Positions 8,276-19,037 are shown, counted from the stretch's first letter. The stretch: 64,000 nt of DNA from CALMKX01 sp044869955 (GCA_044869955.1 JBIOYC010000074.1:20280-84279), one strand, 5' to 3'. Notes: generated by a model not told the origin, from the letters alone. Translations and numbers: made by a program.

Positions 8276-9609
8276 TGTCGATCGAAGGCTCGCTCGAGTA
8301 CTTTCAGCTGCCGGACATCCTGCAGGTGGTCGCCCAACAGGGCAAAACCGGCATCCTCACCGTCCAGGGCGAAGCGGACATCATCGCCATCTCCTTCGAG
8401 CACGGCAAGATCGTCGGTGCCGATGCCCTGAACCAGACCCTCGAGGAGGCGCTGGGAGAGGTGCTCGCCAGCCAGGGCCTGGTGGCGCCCTCCGCCTTCG
8501 CCGCCGTGGCTGCCGAGCAACGGACCCGCGAGGGCCGCCTGATCGACCTGCTGGTCCAGCGGGGCGTGATCCAGCGGGACCAGCTCCTCGGTGCCCTGCG
8601 CCGCCACACCATGCGCCTGCTCTCCGAGCTGCTCCACTGGCGCAAGGGCGAGTTCAAGTTCTACAGCGGGGAGGAGGTCTCCTACGAGGAGGGCTTCCAG
8701 CCGATCTCGGTGGACGAGCTGCTGTTGAGATCCGTCGAGGAGGCGGCGGGGGAGGGCCATCCCACCATTCCAGACTCCCGCTCGATCTACGAGAGCGTGC
8801 CCCCGGACCGGCCGATTCGCCTGCGCCGGGAGGAGGAGGGACCGGCCCTGCCGGACAGCCGGGCGTTCTGGCTGACCGAGGGGGAGAAGTCCGTCTACGA
8901 CCACCTGGCGGTGGGCCACAACGTCGCGGCTCTGGTGCGCAAGAGCGGGCTCGACGAGTACAAGGTGCGCTACAACTTGCACCGGCTGCTCGAGCTGGGC
9001 CTGGCGCGTCGGCGGATGGGGTTGCCCGGAGCCTCCGCCACGAGTCGCACCGCGCCGGCCGCCGAACAGGCTCCTGCCCCGGCCCGGCTGGCACCGCCCG
9101 CCGCCCAGCCGGCGCCCGTCCTGACCCTGCCGCGACTGCCGGAGACGCCGGCGGCGGTGCGGCCCCGCTACGGGCTGCTCGCCGCCGCGCTGGGAGTGGC
9201 GGCGGGCTTGGCCCTCCTGGTTTTGCTGGCCCGCAACCCGCTCCGGATGGGGCTGCCGTTTCCCTGGCAGGCGACTGAGCGGGAAGCCCTCTTCGACCAG
9301 GTCGCCGCCGCGTCCTCGGCGAAGATCGACGATGCGGTCAAGGCTTACCACCTGCTGGAGGGTCGCTTCCCGGACCGCCTCGAGAACCTGATCAGCCTCG
9401 GGCTCCTGCACCGTCAGGACCTCGAGGATCCCCTGGGCCGTCCCTTCGTCTGGGAGGTCGAGGGCGACGCCTACCAGCTCTCGACCGCCGAGGGCTCTCC
9501 CTACTCCTTCACCGTCCGCGAGGCGGTGACCGGCCATTTCCTGCTCGACCCCGAGCTGGCGAGCGGCCCCGGAGCCAGCGAAGCCCAGCCCCTGATCCTG
9601 CTCGATTGA
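8275..9609 (+). CDS. DUF4388 (PATAN-like) membrane protein
   Basis: This 444-residue protein starts at ATG 8275, overlapping the preceding stop by one base. Residues 1-160 form a DUF4388 domain: GSLEYFQLPDILQVVAQQGKTGILTV, then FEHGKIVGADA and HWRKGEFKFY. Such domains occur with two-component and gliding systems in Deltaproteobacteria and Acidobacteria. A winged-helix-like part follows (VYDHLAVGHNVAALVRKSGLDEYKVRYNLHRLLELGLARR), then a Pro/Ala linker, one transmembrane helix (about 300-322), and a C-terminal domain (YHLLEGRFPDRLENLISLGLL then DPLGRPF) resembling the periplasmic end of type II secretion pseudopilins. The mixture suggests a membrane-spanning sensor or scaffold. Function is not established. 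Confidence 0.8.
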   Translation: MSIEGSLEYFQLPDILQVVAQQGKTGILTVQGEADIIAISFEHGKIVGADALNQTLEEALGEVLASQGLVAPSAFAAVAAEQRTREGRLIDLLVQRGVIQRDQLLGALRRHTMRLLSELLHWRKGEFKFYSGEEVSYEEGFQPISVDELLLRSVEEAAGEGHPTIPDSRSIYESVPPDRPIRLRREEEGPALPDSRAFWLTEGEKSVYDHLAVGHNVAALVRKSGLDEYKVRYNLHRLLELGLARRRMGLPGASATSRTAPAAEQAPAPARLAPPAAQPAPVLTLPRLPETPAAVRPRYGLLAAALGVAAGLALLVLLARNPLRMGLPFPWQATEREALFDQVAAASSAKIDDAVKAYHLLEGRFPDRLENLISLGLLHRQDLEDPLGRPFVWEVEGDAYQLSTAEGSPYSFTVREAVTGHFLLDPELASGPGASEAQPLILLD

Positions 9610-9657
9610 AGCCGCTGGAATAAATCTTAGCGTCTCGTTGTCATATCTCCTGAGGGC

Positions 9658-9692
9658 GAACCTTGACAGGGATCGACTAAGGTTCGTACACT
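9658..9692 (+). promoter_or_regulatory. dnaK promoter with overlapping inverted repeat, possible HspR operator
   Basis: TTGACA (9663-9668) and TACACT (9687-9692) are 18 bases apart, a good housekeeping-type promoter 34 bases ahead of dnaK. The inverted repeat GAACCTT (9658-9664) / AAGGTTC (9679-9685), with a 14-base spacer, covers the -35 region and spacer. Read in HAIR register (CTTGAGT-N7-ACTCAAG), bases 9662-9682 match 5 of 7 in each half. An HspR-like regulator is encoded just after dnaK, so autoregulation here is plausible but not proven. Confidence 0.55.
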
Positions 9693-9725
9693 TCGGGACC
9701 TAACGGGAAGAAATGGAGAACAGCG

Positions 9726-11627
<1,902 letters not shown>

Positions 11628-11639
11628 GGGCGATCCGCC

Positions 11640-12032
11640 ATGAGCCAGTCCGGGAAGACCGGCCGCAAGCCCGGCAAGAAGTACGTGATGATCAGCGTGG
11701 TGGCGGAGCAGCTCGCCATCCACCCGCAGACCATCCGTCTCTATGAGCGGGAAGGGCTGATCTCCCCGACCCGCAGCGCGGGCAATACGCGGCTCTACGA
11801 CGAGGAAGCGATCCGTCGTCTCGAGACCATCCTCACCTTGACCCGCGACATGGGGATCAACCTCGCGGGGGTCGAGGTGATCCTCGGCCTCAAGGACCGT
11901 ATCGAGGAGCTGCGCGCCGAGGTCGAGCGCCTGCGCGAGGATCTGCGCCAGTTCACCAACGACGAGCGTGCAGGCGTCGACCGTCGTTTCGCCCTGGTCC
12001 AGATCAAGAGCGGCCTGCCGGTGAAAAGGTAG
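11640..12032 (+). CDS. hspR: HspR-like MerR-family heat-shock repressor
   Basis: This 130-residue protein has an N-terminal MerR winged helix-turn-helix: YVMISVVAEQLAIHPQTIRLYEREGLISPTRSAGNTRLYDEEAIRRLETI. The line VAEQLAIHPQTIRLYEREGL and the following INLAGVEVIL match HspR (S-x-AA-x-L-x-x-HPQTLR-x-Y-x-R-x-GL, then NLAGI) better than metal-responsive MerR proteins, and no cysteine sensor is present. A coiled coil follows (DRIEELRAEVERLREDL). HspR represses heat-shock operons with DnaK as corepressor. Its place 12 bases downstream of dnaK supports that feedback. The gene is probably cotranscribed with dnaK. Confidence 0.85.
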   Translation: MSQSGKTGRKPGKKYVMISVVAEQLAIHPQTIRLYEREGLISPTRSAGNTRLYDEEAIRRLETILTLTRDMGINLAGVEVILGLKDRIEELRAEVERLREDLRQFTNDERAGVDRRFALVQIKSGLPVKR

Positions 12033-12036
12033 CCAA

Positions 12037-12062
12037 GAGGGCCGGCCAACGTGTCGGCCCTC
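12037..12062 (+). terminator. Hairpin after hspR, possible terminator
   Basis: GAGGGCCG (12037-12044) pairs with CGGCCCTC (12055-12062) across a 10-base loop, 4 bases after the hspR stop codon. There is no T-run, so termination is uncertain. The next gene starts 28 bases later. Confidence 0.4.
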
Positions 12063-12090
12063 CCCGTCGCCATTTGCTACCATCGCCCGG

Positions 12091-12876
12091 ATGGTGGAAC
12101 CCCTCCCAGAAGAGTGCCCGCGTTGCCACGGCCGGGGTTGGGTGATCGTGGCCGACGGCGGCGCCGGCACCGCCCGGCCCTGTGAGTGCCGCCTCCAGGC
12201 GATGGGGCCGCGTCTGCTCGACGCATCCGGCATCCCGGCCCAGTACCGAGCCTGCTCCCTCGACGGCTTCCGGGCCAGCCATCCCGACGCTGCCGCCCGC
12301 GACCAGCTGGCCCGCGCCCTCGCCGAGAGTCGGGCCTACGTCGATGGCTTCTTGCGCGCGAACGGGCGCTTCGCGGAGGCCGGTTTGATCTACGTGGGGC
12401 CCACCGGTACCGGCAAGACCCACCTGGCAGCGGCCGTGGCCACGGCCCTGATCGAGCGCTATCGGGTGGGCTGCCGCTTCGTCGAGTTCACGGCCCTGGT
12501 GCACGAGATCCAGTCGACCTTCTCGCCCAACGCCGGAGGATCGAAGGGGGAGATCCTCGAGCCGGTCATGGAGGCCGAGCTGCTGGTGCTCGACGAGCTG
12601 GGGGCCCAGCGGCCCACGCCCTGGGTGCAGGATCTGCTCTACCTGATCATCAACACCCGCTACACCGAGCGCCGGCCGACGATCTTCACCACCAACTATC
12701 GCCTGGCCGAAGCGACGGCCCGCTCCGGTGCCGCCGAGGCCGTGGACACCCTGACCCATCGCCTGCCGGCCACCCTGGTCAGCCGCCTCTTCGAGATGGC
12801 CAAGCCGGTGCAGCTCGACGCCGTCTCCGACTACCGGCGCGAAGTGCGCAACGTCTCCTTCCGCAGCGATCGATGA
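12091..12876 (+). CDS. DnaC/IstB-like AAA+ ATPase
   Basis: This 261-residue protein has an N-terminal cysteine cluster (CPRCHGRGWV then CEC), probably a zinc site. The AAA+ core has Walker A GPTGTGKT (about residue 105), Walker B LLVLDELG (about 166) and sensor 1 FTTN (about 195). The layout of a Cys-rich N-terminus plus DnaC/DnaI-type ATPase fits helicase-loader-like proteins, which place DnaB on DNA. The absence of a neighbouring transposase argues against an IstB role. No strong Shine-Dalgarno precedes the ATG. The end overlaps the next ATG by four bases (ATGA), so it is coupled to the SpoIID-type gene. Confidence 0.85.
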   Translation: MVEPLPEECPRCHGRGWVIVADGGAGTARPCECRLQAMGPRLLDASGIPAQYRACSLDGFRASHPDAAARDQLARALAESRAYVDGFLRANGRFAEAGLIYVGPTGTGKTHLAAAVATALIERYRVGCRFVEFTALVHEIQSTFSPNAGGSKGEILEPVMEAELLVLDELGAQRPTPWVQDLLYLIINTRYTERRPTIFTTNYRLAEATARSGAAEAVDTLTHRLPATLVSRLFEMAKPVQLDAVSDYRREVRNVSFRSDR

Positions 12877-14780
12877 AGGGCGCCTGCCGCGGCTGCTGGG
12901 GCCGAGCCGGGACCAGCCTGCCCCTCATCCTGGCCCTCGCCGGCTGCACCACGGAGAGGTCTCCGCCGGAGCCGGCGGTGGTGGTGGTCGAGCCGGTCCT
13001 GCCTTCGGTCGTCGAGCCCCGGCTCACCAGCCCGGCGCTCGACGAGATCGTCCTCCCCAGGCTGCCGAAGCCGGAGGCGGCCTCGATCCCGGGTCAGCCT
13101 CCCGAGCCGATCGCCGTGCGCATCGGCCTCGCCGGGGACCTCCCGGTCGTCGCCTGGCCCTGCTGCACTCCGGGGCTGGTGGTCGAGCTGCCGGCCGAGC
13201 GGCTGGTGATGGACGGGGCTTTCGAGGTCCTGCCGGAGAGCCCGGGCCGGGGCGGCTTCTTCCACCGGCTGCAGGTCGCGGCCCTGCGCGACGAGCCAGC
13301 GGCCACCGAGCTGGCGCGGCGGCTCGCCGCGGCGACCGGCCAGCCCGCGGATGCCCACTACGACCCGAGCGTGGACCTCTATCGCGTGCGCGTCGGGCGC
13401 TTCGCCAGCCGTGCCGAGGCCGAGGCGCTCAAGAAGAGGTCGATCCCCGGCCTCGCTGCCGGCTTCCCGGTCGCCGAGCCGGCCCCCGGACAGGAGGCGG
13501 TCGGTCTGATCCTGCGCAACGGCTCCGAGTCCCGCCGAGTGGCGGGCCGGAGATTGGTGCTGGTGCCCCCCGAGGGCCAATCGATCGGCTGGCAAGGAGG
13601 GCGCTACCGGGGTCGCCTCGCCGTCCACCTCAACCCTCGTGGCAGCCTCAACGTGGTCAACGAGCTGCCCCTCGAGGGCTATCTGCGCGGGGTGGTGCCC
13701 AAGGAGCTGGGGCCGGAGGCCTATCCCCGGCTCGAGGCCCTGAAAGCCCAGGCGGTGGCGGCCCGCACCTACACGCTGCGCAATTTGGGCCTGTTCGAGC
13801 TCGAGGGCTATGACCTCTGCGCCACCCCCCGCTGCCAGGTCTACGGCGGCCTCGAGACCGAGCACCCTCTGTCCGACCGCGCCGTGGCCGAGACCGCCGA
13901 CCAGGTGCTGATCTTCGACGGGCAGCCGATCGAGTCTTTCTACACGGCCAGCTGCGGGGGGCACACCGAGGACGTGCGGGTGGTCTTTCCGAACAAGCAG
14001 GCGGCCTACCTGCGGGCGGTGCCCTGCGTCGAGGCGGGCGAGGTGCGCCTCGGCGGCTCCCAGCGCCGGGGCGCTCCCTTCCCCGGAGGGCTGGCGAAGG
14101 CCCTCGAGACGGCGGAGAGCCGAGGCCAGCTGGAACGCCGGGAGCTGGTCTATCTCGCCCGCCGGACCGGTGGAGTGATGGTGCTCGATCAAGGGATCGA
14201 GACCCGCCTGGCCTTGCCGGCCAAGCTCGCGACCTTCCGCCAGGACAGCGGCCGCCTGGTCGCCGGCGAGCTCCGTGTCGCCGCCGGCGACCGCCTCACC
14301 GCCTTGCGCTCCGGCGGCCAGCTGCTGGCCCTGCTGCAGGAACAGGAAGCGGCGACCTTCCCCCGCGACCGTGCCGCGTCGCTGCGCTTGTGGACCCGGA
14401 CCAAGACCGAGGGGGAGCTGGCGGCGCGAGTTTCCGATCGCTTCCCTGGCTTCCCCTTCCGTGGCTTCGAGGTCCTGGAGCGTGGTGTCTCGGGCCGGGT
14501 GGGGAAGCTGCGCCTGCTCGGCTTCGGCGGCAAGTCGGAGGTCGTGGCCGGGCTCGAGGTGCGCTTCCTCCTCGACTTGCCGGAGACCCTCTTCACCGTC
14601 GAGCGCGGCAAAGGGAGCCGCGGCCGGCACAGCTGGGTGTTCAAGGGGCAGGGCTGGGGGCACGGGGTCGGCCTGTGCCAGACCGGGGCCTTCTCCATGG
14701 CTGGTCGAGGGGCGAGCTACCGCGAGATCCTCGCGCACTACTACCGCGGGACGCAGCTCGCGCGGGTACGACGGCCCTAG
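12873..14780 (+). CDS. SpoIID/LytB-domain lipoprotein with SPOR domain
   Basis: This is a 635-residue predicted lipoprotein. The ATG at 12873 sits in an ATGA overlap and is followed by a lipobox (LALAGC). After a Pro-rich linker, a SPOR domain (about residues 128-190, ending YRVRVGRFASRAEAEALKKR) would bind denuded glycan strands. The SpoIID domain follows: GSLNVVNELPLEGYLRGVVPKEL, ALKAQAVAARTYTLRN and FYTASCGGHTEDV, ending GQGWGHGVGLCQTGAFSMA. SpoIID proteins are lytic transglycosylases acting on denuded peptidoglycan. SPOR plus SpoIID in one lipoprotein suggests cell-wall remodelling at division or similar sites. A start codon further upstream in the same frame would run inside the ATPase gene and was rejected. 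Confidence 0.9.
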   Translation: MKGACRGCWGRAGTSLPLILALAGCTTERSPPEPAVVVVEPVLPSVVEPRLTSPALDEIVLPRLPKPEAASIPGQPPEPIAVRIGLAGDLPVVAWPCCTPGLVVELPAERLVMDGAFEVLPESPGRGGFFHRLQVAALRDEPAATELARRLAAATGQPADAHYDPSVDLYRVRVGRFASRAEAEALKKRSIPGLAAGFPVAEPAPGQEAVGLILRNGSESRRVAGRRLVLVPPEGQSIGWQGGRYRGRLAVHLNPRGSLNVVNELPLEGYLRGVVPKELGPEAYPRLEALKAQAVAARTYTLRNLGLFELEGYDLCATPRCQVYGGLETEHPLSDRAVAETADQVLIFDGQPIESFYTASCGGHTEDVRVVFPNKQAAYLRAVPCVEAGEVRLGGSQRRGAPFPGGLAKALETAESRGQLERRELVYLARRTGGVMVLDQGIETRLALPAKLATFRQDSGRLVAGELRVAAGDRLTALRSGGQLLALLQEQEAATFPRDRAASLRLWTRTKTEGELAARVSDRFPGFPFRGFEVLERGVSGRVGKLRLLGFGGKSEVVAGLEVRFLLDLPETLFTVERGKGSRGRHSWVFKGQGWGHGVGLCQTGAFSMAGRGASYREILAHYYRGTQLARVRRP

Positions 14781-14888
14781 CCGGGAACGGCACGGCGCCG
14801 AGAAGCACTTATACTGTAGGAGCTTGAGACAACCACGAATCGGCGATCGGGGCCCGCGCCCGGGCACCCGCTGAAGGAGACTCCTACT

Positions 14889-16685
14889 ATGAGAGCCACC
14901 ATCCTGGTCCGTGCCTCGCTGGCCCTGACGACCTTCTTGATCCCGACCCTGGCTCTTGCCCAGGAGGCGCCCTTGCGGGTGGGACCCCCTGCCGCCGAGA
15001 GCGTCGCGATTCCCCCACCCCTGCGCCTCGCGGAACGTGCCGACGCCGTCCCCCTCGCCTCCCTGGCGCCGGCGATCGAGCGCGAGTCGGCCCGTCTCGG
15101 CGCCCTCGCCCTCCACAACCGCCAGCGTCAGCTGCCGGTGCAGAACGGCTTCGCACGTGACGTGCCGCGCCTCGAGCGCCTGCGCATCCAGCCCGGAAGC
15201 GCCCAGCTCTCGCAGCGGGCCGCGGGCGGCCTGCTGGAGCGCACCGCCGAGGGCCGGTTGGTGTGGGGGACCGAGGTGCGGGTCGCGGACGCCTGGCGCC
15301 TACGGCTCCATCTCTCCGGGGTGGCGTTGCCACCCGGCTCGCGACTGTGGGTCTACGGTGAGAGGGAGACGGTGGGCCCCTTCGGGCTCGAGCTCAAGGG
15401 ACCCGACGGCGACCTTTGGACGCCCTCGGTGGGCGGGAACGCGATCCGCCTGGAGGTCGAGATGCCGGCCTCGGGTGGAGAAGCCGGCTTCCTGGTCGAT
15501 CGGGTGCTCGAGCTCTTCGAGCTGGACACCCAGGGCGCCGCGGTGACCGCCCAGTCCACCGCGGGCGATCCGCCCTGTCTGGTCGACGTCCAGTGCGTCA
15601 ACAGCTCGGTCTTCGACGTCGTCGACCTCGCCCAGGCGGCCATCGCCCACATCCAGTTCATCGACGGCGGCCTGGGCTTCATCTGCTCGGGCGGGCTGCT
15701 GAATGACCAGGGCTCCACGGGGACGCCGTGGTTCCTCACCGCCAACCACTGCTTCGACAACCAGTCCGCGGCCTCGACCCTCGAGGCCTACTTCGACTAC
15801 TTCTCTGCCACTTGTGGCGGGGCGGCGCCGAGCCTCGGCTCCCTGCCGCGGGCCACCGGCTCGACCCTGGTGGCCACCGGCTCGCTGGATCTCGGGATGT
15901 CGGACTTCACCTTCCTGCAGCTCTCCAGTGCGCCCGGCAACCGGGTGTTCCTGGGTTGGAACGCCAATACCTCGGCTACCGCCAACGGCACCACTCTGCA
16001 CCGCATCTCCCATCCCCTGGGCCTCAAGCAGCACTATTCGCAGAACCACGTCGACACCGCCGCCATCACCTGCGCGGGAGCGCCCCGACCGACCTTCCTC
16101 TACTCGACCTACAACGCCGGCGTGGGCAACCAGGGCGGCACCTTCGGCGGCAGCTCGGGCTCGCCGACCATCCGTTCCGGCGGCCAGGTGGTCGGGCAGC
16201 TGACCGGCGGCTGCGGCCCCAACCCCAGCGATGGCTGCGACTACGACAACGCGGACGTGGATGGCGCCTTCGCGTCGACCTTTCCCTTCATCGCGGATTC
16301 ACTGAACCCTCCGGACGGGGCCTGTGTCGCCGGGCCGACCACCATGTGCCTGGTCGGCGGCCGGTTCAAGGTGGAGGTCGACTACGACACTGGGTCACCG
16401 CAGAACCTCTCCGGTCCTGGCTCGGTGGTGCCCCTCGGCTCGGACAACTCCGGCATGTTCTACTTCTTCAACGCGGACAACTGGGAGATGCTGATCAAGG
16501 TCCTCGACGCCTGCGCTCTGCCCTCCAATCCGCGTTACTGGGTGTTCTTCGCGGCCACGACGAACGTCGGTTTCACGGTCACGGTCACGGACACGGACAA
16601 CGGCAGCTTCAAGACCTACACCAACCCGATCGGCACGGCCGCAGCGCCGGTGCAGGACACCAACTCCTTCGCCACCTGCCCGTAG
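14889..16685 (+). CDS. Secreted trypsin-like (S1) serine protease
   Basis: This 598-residue protein has a signal peptide (LVRASLALTTFLIPTLALAQ) and a long N-terminal pro-region. The S1 catalytic domain (about 230-475) shows His in FLTANHC, the likely Asp in MSDFTFLQL, and Ser in GGSSGSP. The pattern resembles lysyl endopeptidase-like secreted proteases rather than classical trypsin. The C-terminal domain (about 482-598), beginning CLVGGRFKVEVDY and ending TNSFATC, is of a kind I recall on many acidobacterial and myxobacterial exoproteins. AAGGAG precedes the ATG, and a TATACT at 14810-14815 may be its -10 box, with a poor -35. It probably works with the other secreted proteases in external protein degradation. 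Confidence 0.88.
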   Translation: MRATILVRASLALTTFLIPTLALAQEAPLRVGPPAAESVAIPPPLRLAERADAVPLASLAPAIERESARLGALALHNRQRQLPVQNGFARDVPRLERLRIQPGSAQLSQRAAGGLLERTAEGRLVWGTEVRVADAWRLRLHLSGVALPPGSRLWVYGERETVGPFGLELKGPDGDLWTPSVGGNAIRLEVEMPASGGEAGFLVDRVLELFELDTQGAAVTAQSTAGDPPCLVDVQCVNSSVFDVVDLAQAAIAHIQFIDGGLGFICSGGLLNDQGSTGTPWFLTANHCFDNQSAASTLEAYFDYFSATCGGAAPSLGSLPRATGSTLVATGSLDLGMSDFTFLQLSSAPGNRVFLGWNANTSATANGTTLHRISHPLGLKQHYSQNHVDTAAITCAGAPRPTFLYSTYNAGVGNQGGTFGGSSGSPTIRSGGQVVGQLTGGCGPNPSDGCDYDNADVDGAFASTFPFIADSLNPPDGACVAGPTTMCLVGGRFKVEVDYDTGSPQNLSGPGSVVPLGSDNSGMFYFFNADNWEMLIKVLDACALPSNPRYWVFFAATTNVGFTVTVTDTDNGSFKTYTNPIGTAAAPVQDTNSFATCP

Positions 16686-16734
16686 CGGCCTGGCCCAGCA
16701 CCCCGGTGCGAGGACTCCCTCGCGCCGGGCCGCC

Positions 16735-17493
16735 CTACCGCCGATCCTTCAGGAAGGGCAGTCTCGCCCGGGTCTCGGCCACCAAGGTCGGGTCGATCTC
16801 GGCGAGCAGCAGGGTCTCGCCCCGGGAGGCCGAGGCCAGCGTCTCGCCCATCGGGTCGACGATCCGGCTGTCCCCGACGTAGACCAGCCGCCCTCCCTCG
16901 CCGACCCTGTTGACCGCCACCACGTAGGCCTGATTCTCGATCGCCCGCGCGGTGGCGAGGCCCACCCAGTGGTGGCGCCGGGTCTCCGGCCAGTTGGCCA
17001 CCACCAGGTAGGCGTCGGTCCCCGGGGCCACGGCCCAGAATTCATCGGCGAAGCGCAGGTCGTAGCAGACGAAGAGGGAGAAGCGCACGCCTTCGATCGT
17101 CACCGTCACCCGCTCGCGGCCGGCCTCGAAGTGCTCCTGCTCGCCGGCGTAGGTGAAGGGATGGATCTTGGCGTAGCGGTGGAGCTCCCCGCCTGGCCCC
17201 GCAACCAGCAGGGTGTTGGCCGGCCGCTCGGCGCCGGGTGAGCGCTCGGGGAGGGAGCCGGCGAGCCAGCAGCCCAGGCGCCTGGCCTCGCGGACCAGGA
17301 ACTCGGTGGAGGGTCCCCCGGGAGGCTCGGCGGTGCGCTCGGTCGCCATCGAGAAGCCGCAGGCGAACATCTCGGGCAGGGCGATCAGGCGGGCCCCGGT
17401 CGCGGCGGCGCGCTCGAGCCAGGGAACGAGCCGTGCGAAGTTGCCCGGCGGGTCTTCCCAAAGGATATCGGTCTGGAGGGCGGCGACGCGCAT
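16735..17493 (-). CDS. Carbon-nitrogen hydrolase (nitrilase superfamily), omega-amidase-like
   Basis: This 252-residue protein has the nitrilase-superfamily triad: Glu in ALPEMFACGF (about 42), Lys in YAKIHPFTYAGE (about 109) and Cys in FVCYDLRFADEF (about 143). The CYDLRF context and the size match YafV/Nit2-type omega-amidases, which hydrolyse 2-oxoglutaramate or 2-oxosuccinamate to oxoacid and ammonia, a repair step linked to glutamine transaminases. A kynurenine/methionine-type aminotransferase is encoded at 21261-22430, which is compatible but not adjacent. The gene is convergent with the trypsin-like protease. No signal peptide is present, so it is cytoplasmic. Confidence 0.88.
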   Translation of the reverse strand: MRVAALQTDILWEDPPGNFARLVPWLERAAATGARLIALPEMFACGFSMATERTAEPPGGPSTEFLVREARRLGCWLAGSLPERSPGAERPANTLLVAGPGGELHRYAKIHPFTYAGEQEHFEAGRERVTVTIEGVRFSLFVCYDLRFADEFWAVAPGTDAYLVVANWPETRRHHWVGLATARAIENQAYVVAVNRVGEGGRLVYVGDSRIVDPMGETLASASRGETLLLAEIDPTLVAETRARLPFLKDRR

Positions 17494-17569
17494 GGCGGGA
17501 GGATGGCCGATCGGTGGGCCGGAAGCAAGACTGCGGGACCTCGTCTCGCAAATTGGCGACTTCGCCGTC

Positions 17570-17599
17570 TTGACTACAAGGTTCGAGAGAACTTAAAAT
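17570..17599 (+). promoter_or_regulatory. Promoter of the second companion-metalloprotease operon
   Basis: TTGACT (17570-17575) is followed after 18 bases by TAAAAT (17594-17599), with TTAAAA at 17-base spacing as an alternative. The region is AT-rich against its surroundings and lies 26 bases upstream of the ATG at 17626. Confidence 0.6.
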
Positions 17600-17625
17600 C
17601 GCGCATCACTAGAGATGGTATACCC

Positions 17626-18393
17626 ATGAACGAGAGACACTGCTTGCGGCCCATGAGTTGGATCCTGGTCGGATTTCTGACGGGCAGCGCTGTGCTCGCC
17701 GAGGTTCCCGACCGAATCGATTCCCCTCTCAAATCACCCTCCAACGTCCTTTGGCTTTCAGAGGAGCTTGCCTTCAGTCCTTCCGGTGAGCTTCGCAGCG
17801 AGCTGTTCTCGAGTTCCGAGCTTTCCATGCTCCGCAACGAGGTTGAGGGCCTTCGTCGCGCCAGAGCACGCGCAGTGGACGGCAGTGCCGAGACCGCGTG
17901 TCCTCTGATCCAAGTGGGCGATCGCGACTTTGCGGCCGATCGGCCCACCCTGGCGCAAGTGTTCGAGGAAGCTAAGCTCGTGGTCCTGGGGGAGCTAGCC
18001 GCGGTCGAGCAAGGTGTGTTCTACGGCCAGTTCGTGACCCTCTACGAGCTCCGGATCGAGACCGTCGCCAAGGCCCCGGCCAGTTGGAGCGCGCCCGAAA
18101 CTCTCCTGTTCGTGGGTGTCCGCTTCGACCGAGTGGTCGATGGTACGCGCGTCTGTCTGGCCGGATCGCGCTTCCCTCATGAGCCGACACTAGGTCGTCG
18201 GGTCCTGATTCTCGCTCGAGCGATCCCGGTCGAGAGCCCGGTCGTTTTGAACCCGCTCGAGGACGAGCTCTACTTCGAGATCGAGGGCGGAGTCGCCTCC
18301 TTGCCATGGGCCAAGGCGACGGGCCTGCCGGCTGGGGTGTCCTGGGCCGAAGTAGAGAGGCAGCTGTTCGCTGTACAGGACAAGCGGCCATGA
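17626..18393 (+). CDS. Secreted companion protein of a metalloprotease, function unknown
   Basis: The protein has 255 residues from ATG 17626, which follows a good promoter; a longer frame from 17503 would run through that promoter. Residues 8-25 (MSWILVGFLTGSAVLAEV) form a signal peptide. A region with a likely coiled coil (LSMLRNEVEGLRRARARAV) is followed by a beta-rich part (EEAKLVVLGELAAVEQGVFYG, then GRRVLILARAIPV). The order and motif style resemble the 3306-3866 protein, and both precede a HExxH protease, so I read them as members of one loose family. Overall identity is low. The stop overlaps the next start (ATGA). Confidence 0.7.
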   Translation: MNERHCLRPMSWILVGFLTGSAVLAEVPDRIDSPLKSPSNVLWLSEELAFSPSGELRSELFSSSELSMLRNEVEGLRRARARAVDGSAETACPLIQVGDRDFAADRPTLAQVFEEAKLVVLGELAAVEQGVFYGQFVTLYELRIETVAKAPASWSAPETLLFVGVRFDRVVDGTRVCLAGSRFPHEPTLGRRVLILARAIPVESPVVLNPLEDELYFEIEGGVASLPWAKATGLPAGVSWAEVERQLFAVQDKRP

Positions 18394-19037
18394 AGACTAC
18401 CCGTCCCGGCGGGCTGGGCCGGTCGAGGTGGGCTGCTCTGTTGCTTTGCTTCTTGGCAGCAGCGACCGGGACGGATGCCAGAGGAGACAGCTGTGCCAAC
18501 AGCTATTCGGAAATCTCGGCCAGTTCTGCCATCGATACCATCCGACTCAACGGAATCTACGGCGACCGAGCCCCCTGCATCAGCTGTCTGTCGACCGCGG
18601 CGAGCGCGTGGTCCAGTGCCTGTGGGAGCAGCAGTCTCCCCAACCTGACCACCAGCGGGGCTGCCGACATGGTCGTCCCGGTCTATTTCCTGCTTGGTCA
18701 GAATCCAGGAACGGTCCCGGGCTGCAGCGGCACCAAGTGCGCGTGTACGCGGCTGACTTTCTCCGGGGGTCAGATTGCCACCGCACAGATCTACATCTGG
18801 GAAGCCACCGGTGGTGGGCAGAACTGCACCGCGCAACAGACGGCAGTTCTCACTCACGAGATCGGGCATCTTCTCGGTCTGGAGGACCCCTCGCCGGGGA
18901 CCTGCACGACGAGGATCATGGGCAACGTCACTGGTGCCATCGCTGCCGCCGACTGCAACGAAGTGGATGGCAACTTCTACATGAGCTGGGAGGGAGGAGT
19001 GCCGAATGACCACGACTGCGTCTGGCGCGAATACTGA
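18390..19037 (+). CDS. Secreted metalloprotease with HEXXHXXGXXD zinc motif
   Basis: This 215-residue protein starts at the ATG in the ATGA overlap. A signal peptide (RWAALLLCFLAAATGTDARG) is followed by a Cys-rich catalytic domain. The zinc motif is HEIGHLLGLED at about residues 156-166: two His ligands and the catalytic Glu, with Asp where matrixins have a third His. Snapalysin-type metalloproteases use Asp at that position, so activity is plausible. RIMGNV 12-17 residues later may provide the Met-turn. It is paired with an upstream companion protein as at 3306-4515, and its last 32 bases overlap the following calcium-binding gene. Confidence 0.8.
   Translation: MKTTRPGGLGRSRWAALLLCFLAAATGTDARGDSCANSYSEISASSAIDTIRLNGIYGDRAPCISCLSTAASAWSSACGSSSLPNLTTSGAADMVVPVYFLLGQNPGTVPGCSGTKCACTRLTFSGGQIATAQIYIWEATGGGQNCTAQQTAVLTHEIGHLLGLEDPSPGTCTTRIMGNVTGAIAAADCNEVDGNFYMSWEGGVPNDHDCVWREY

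Noticed and set aside
9087..9096. GGCTGGCACC at 9087, and similar 10-mers at about 34623 and 43498, as further copies of the dispersed repeat
   Set aside because: Only ten bases match and the flanks differ, so these are likely to be chance or codon-driven in a GC-rich sequence.
16685..16734. Hairpins between the trypsin-like protease and the convergent amidase gene
   Set aside because: A short GCGAGG/CCTCGC stem exists but has no T-run and a small stem, so I did not list it as a terminator.
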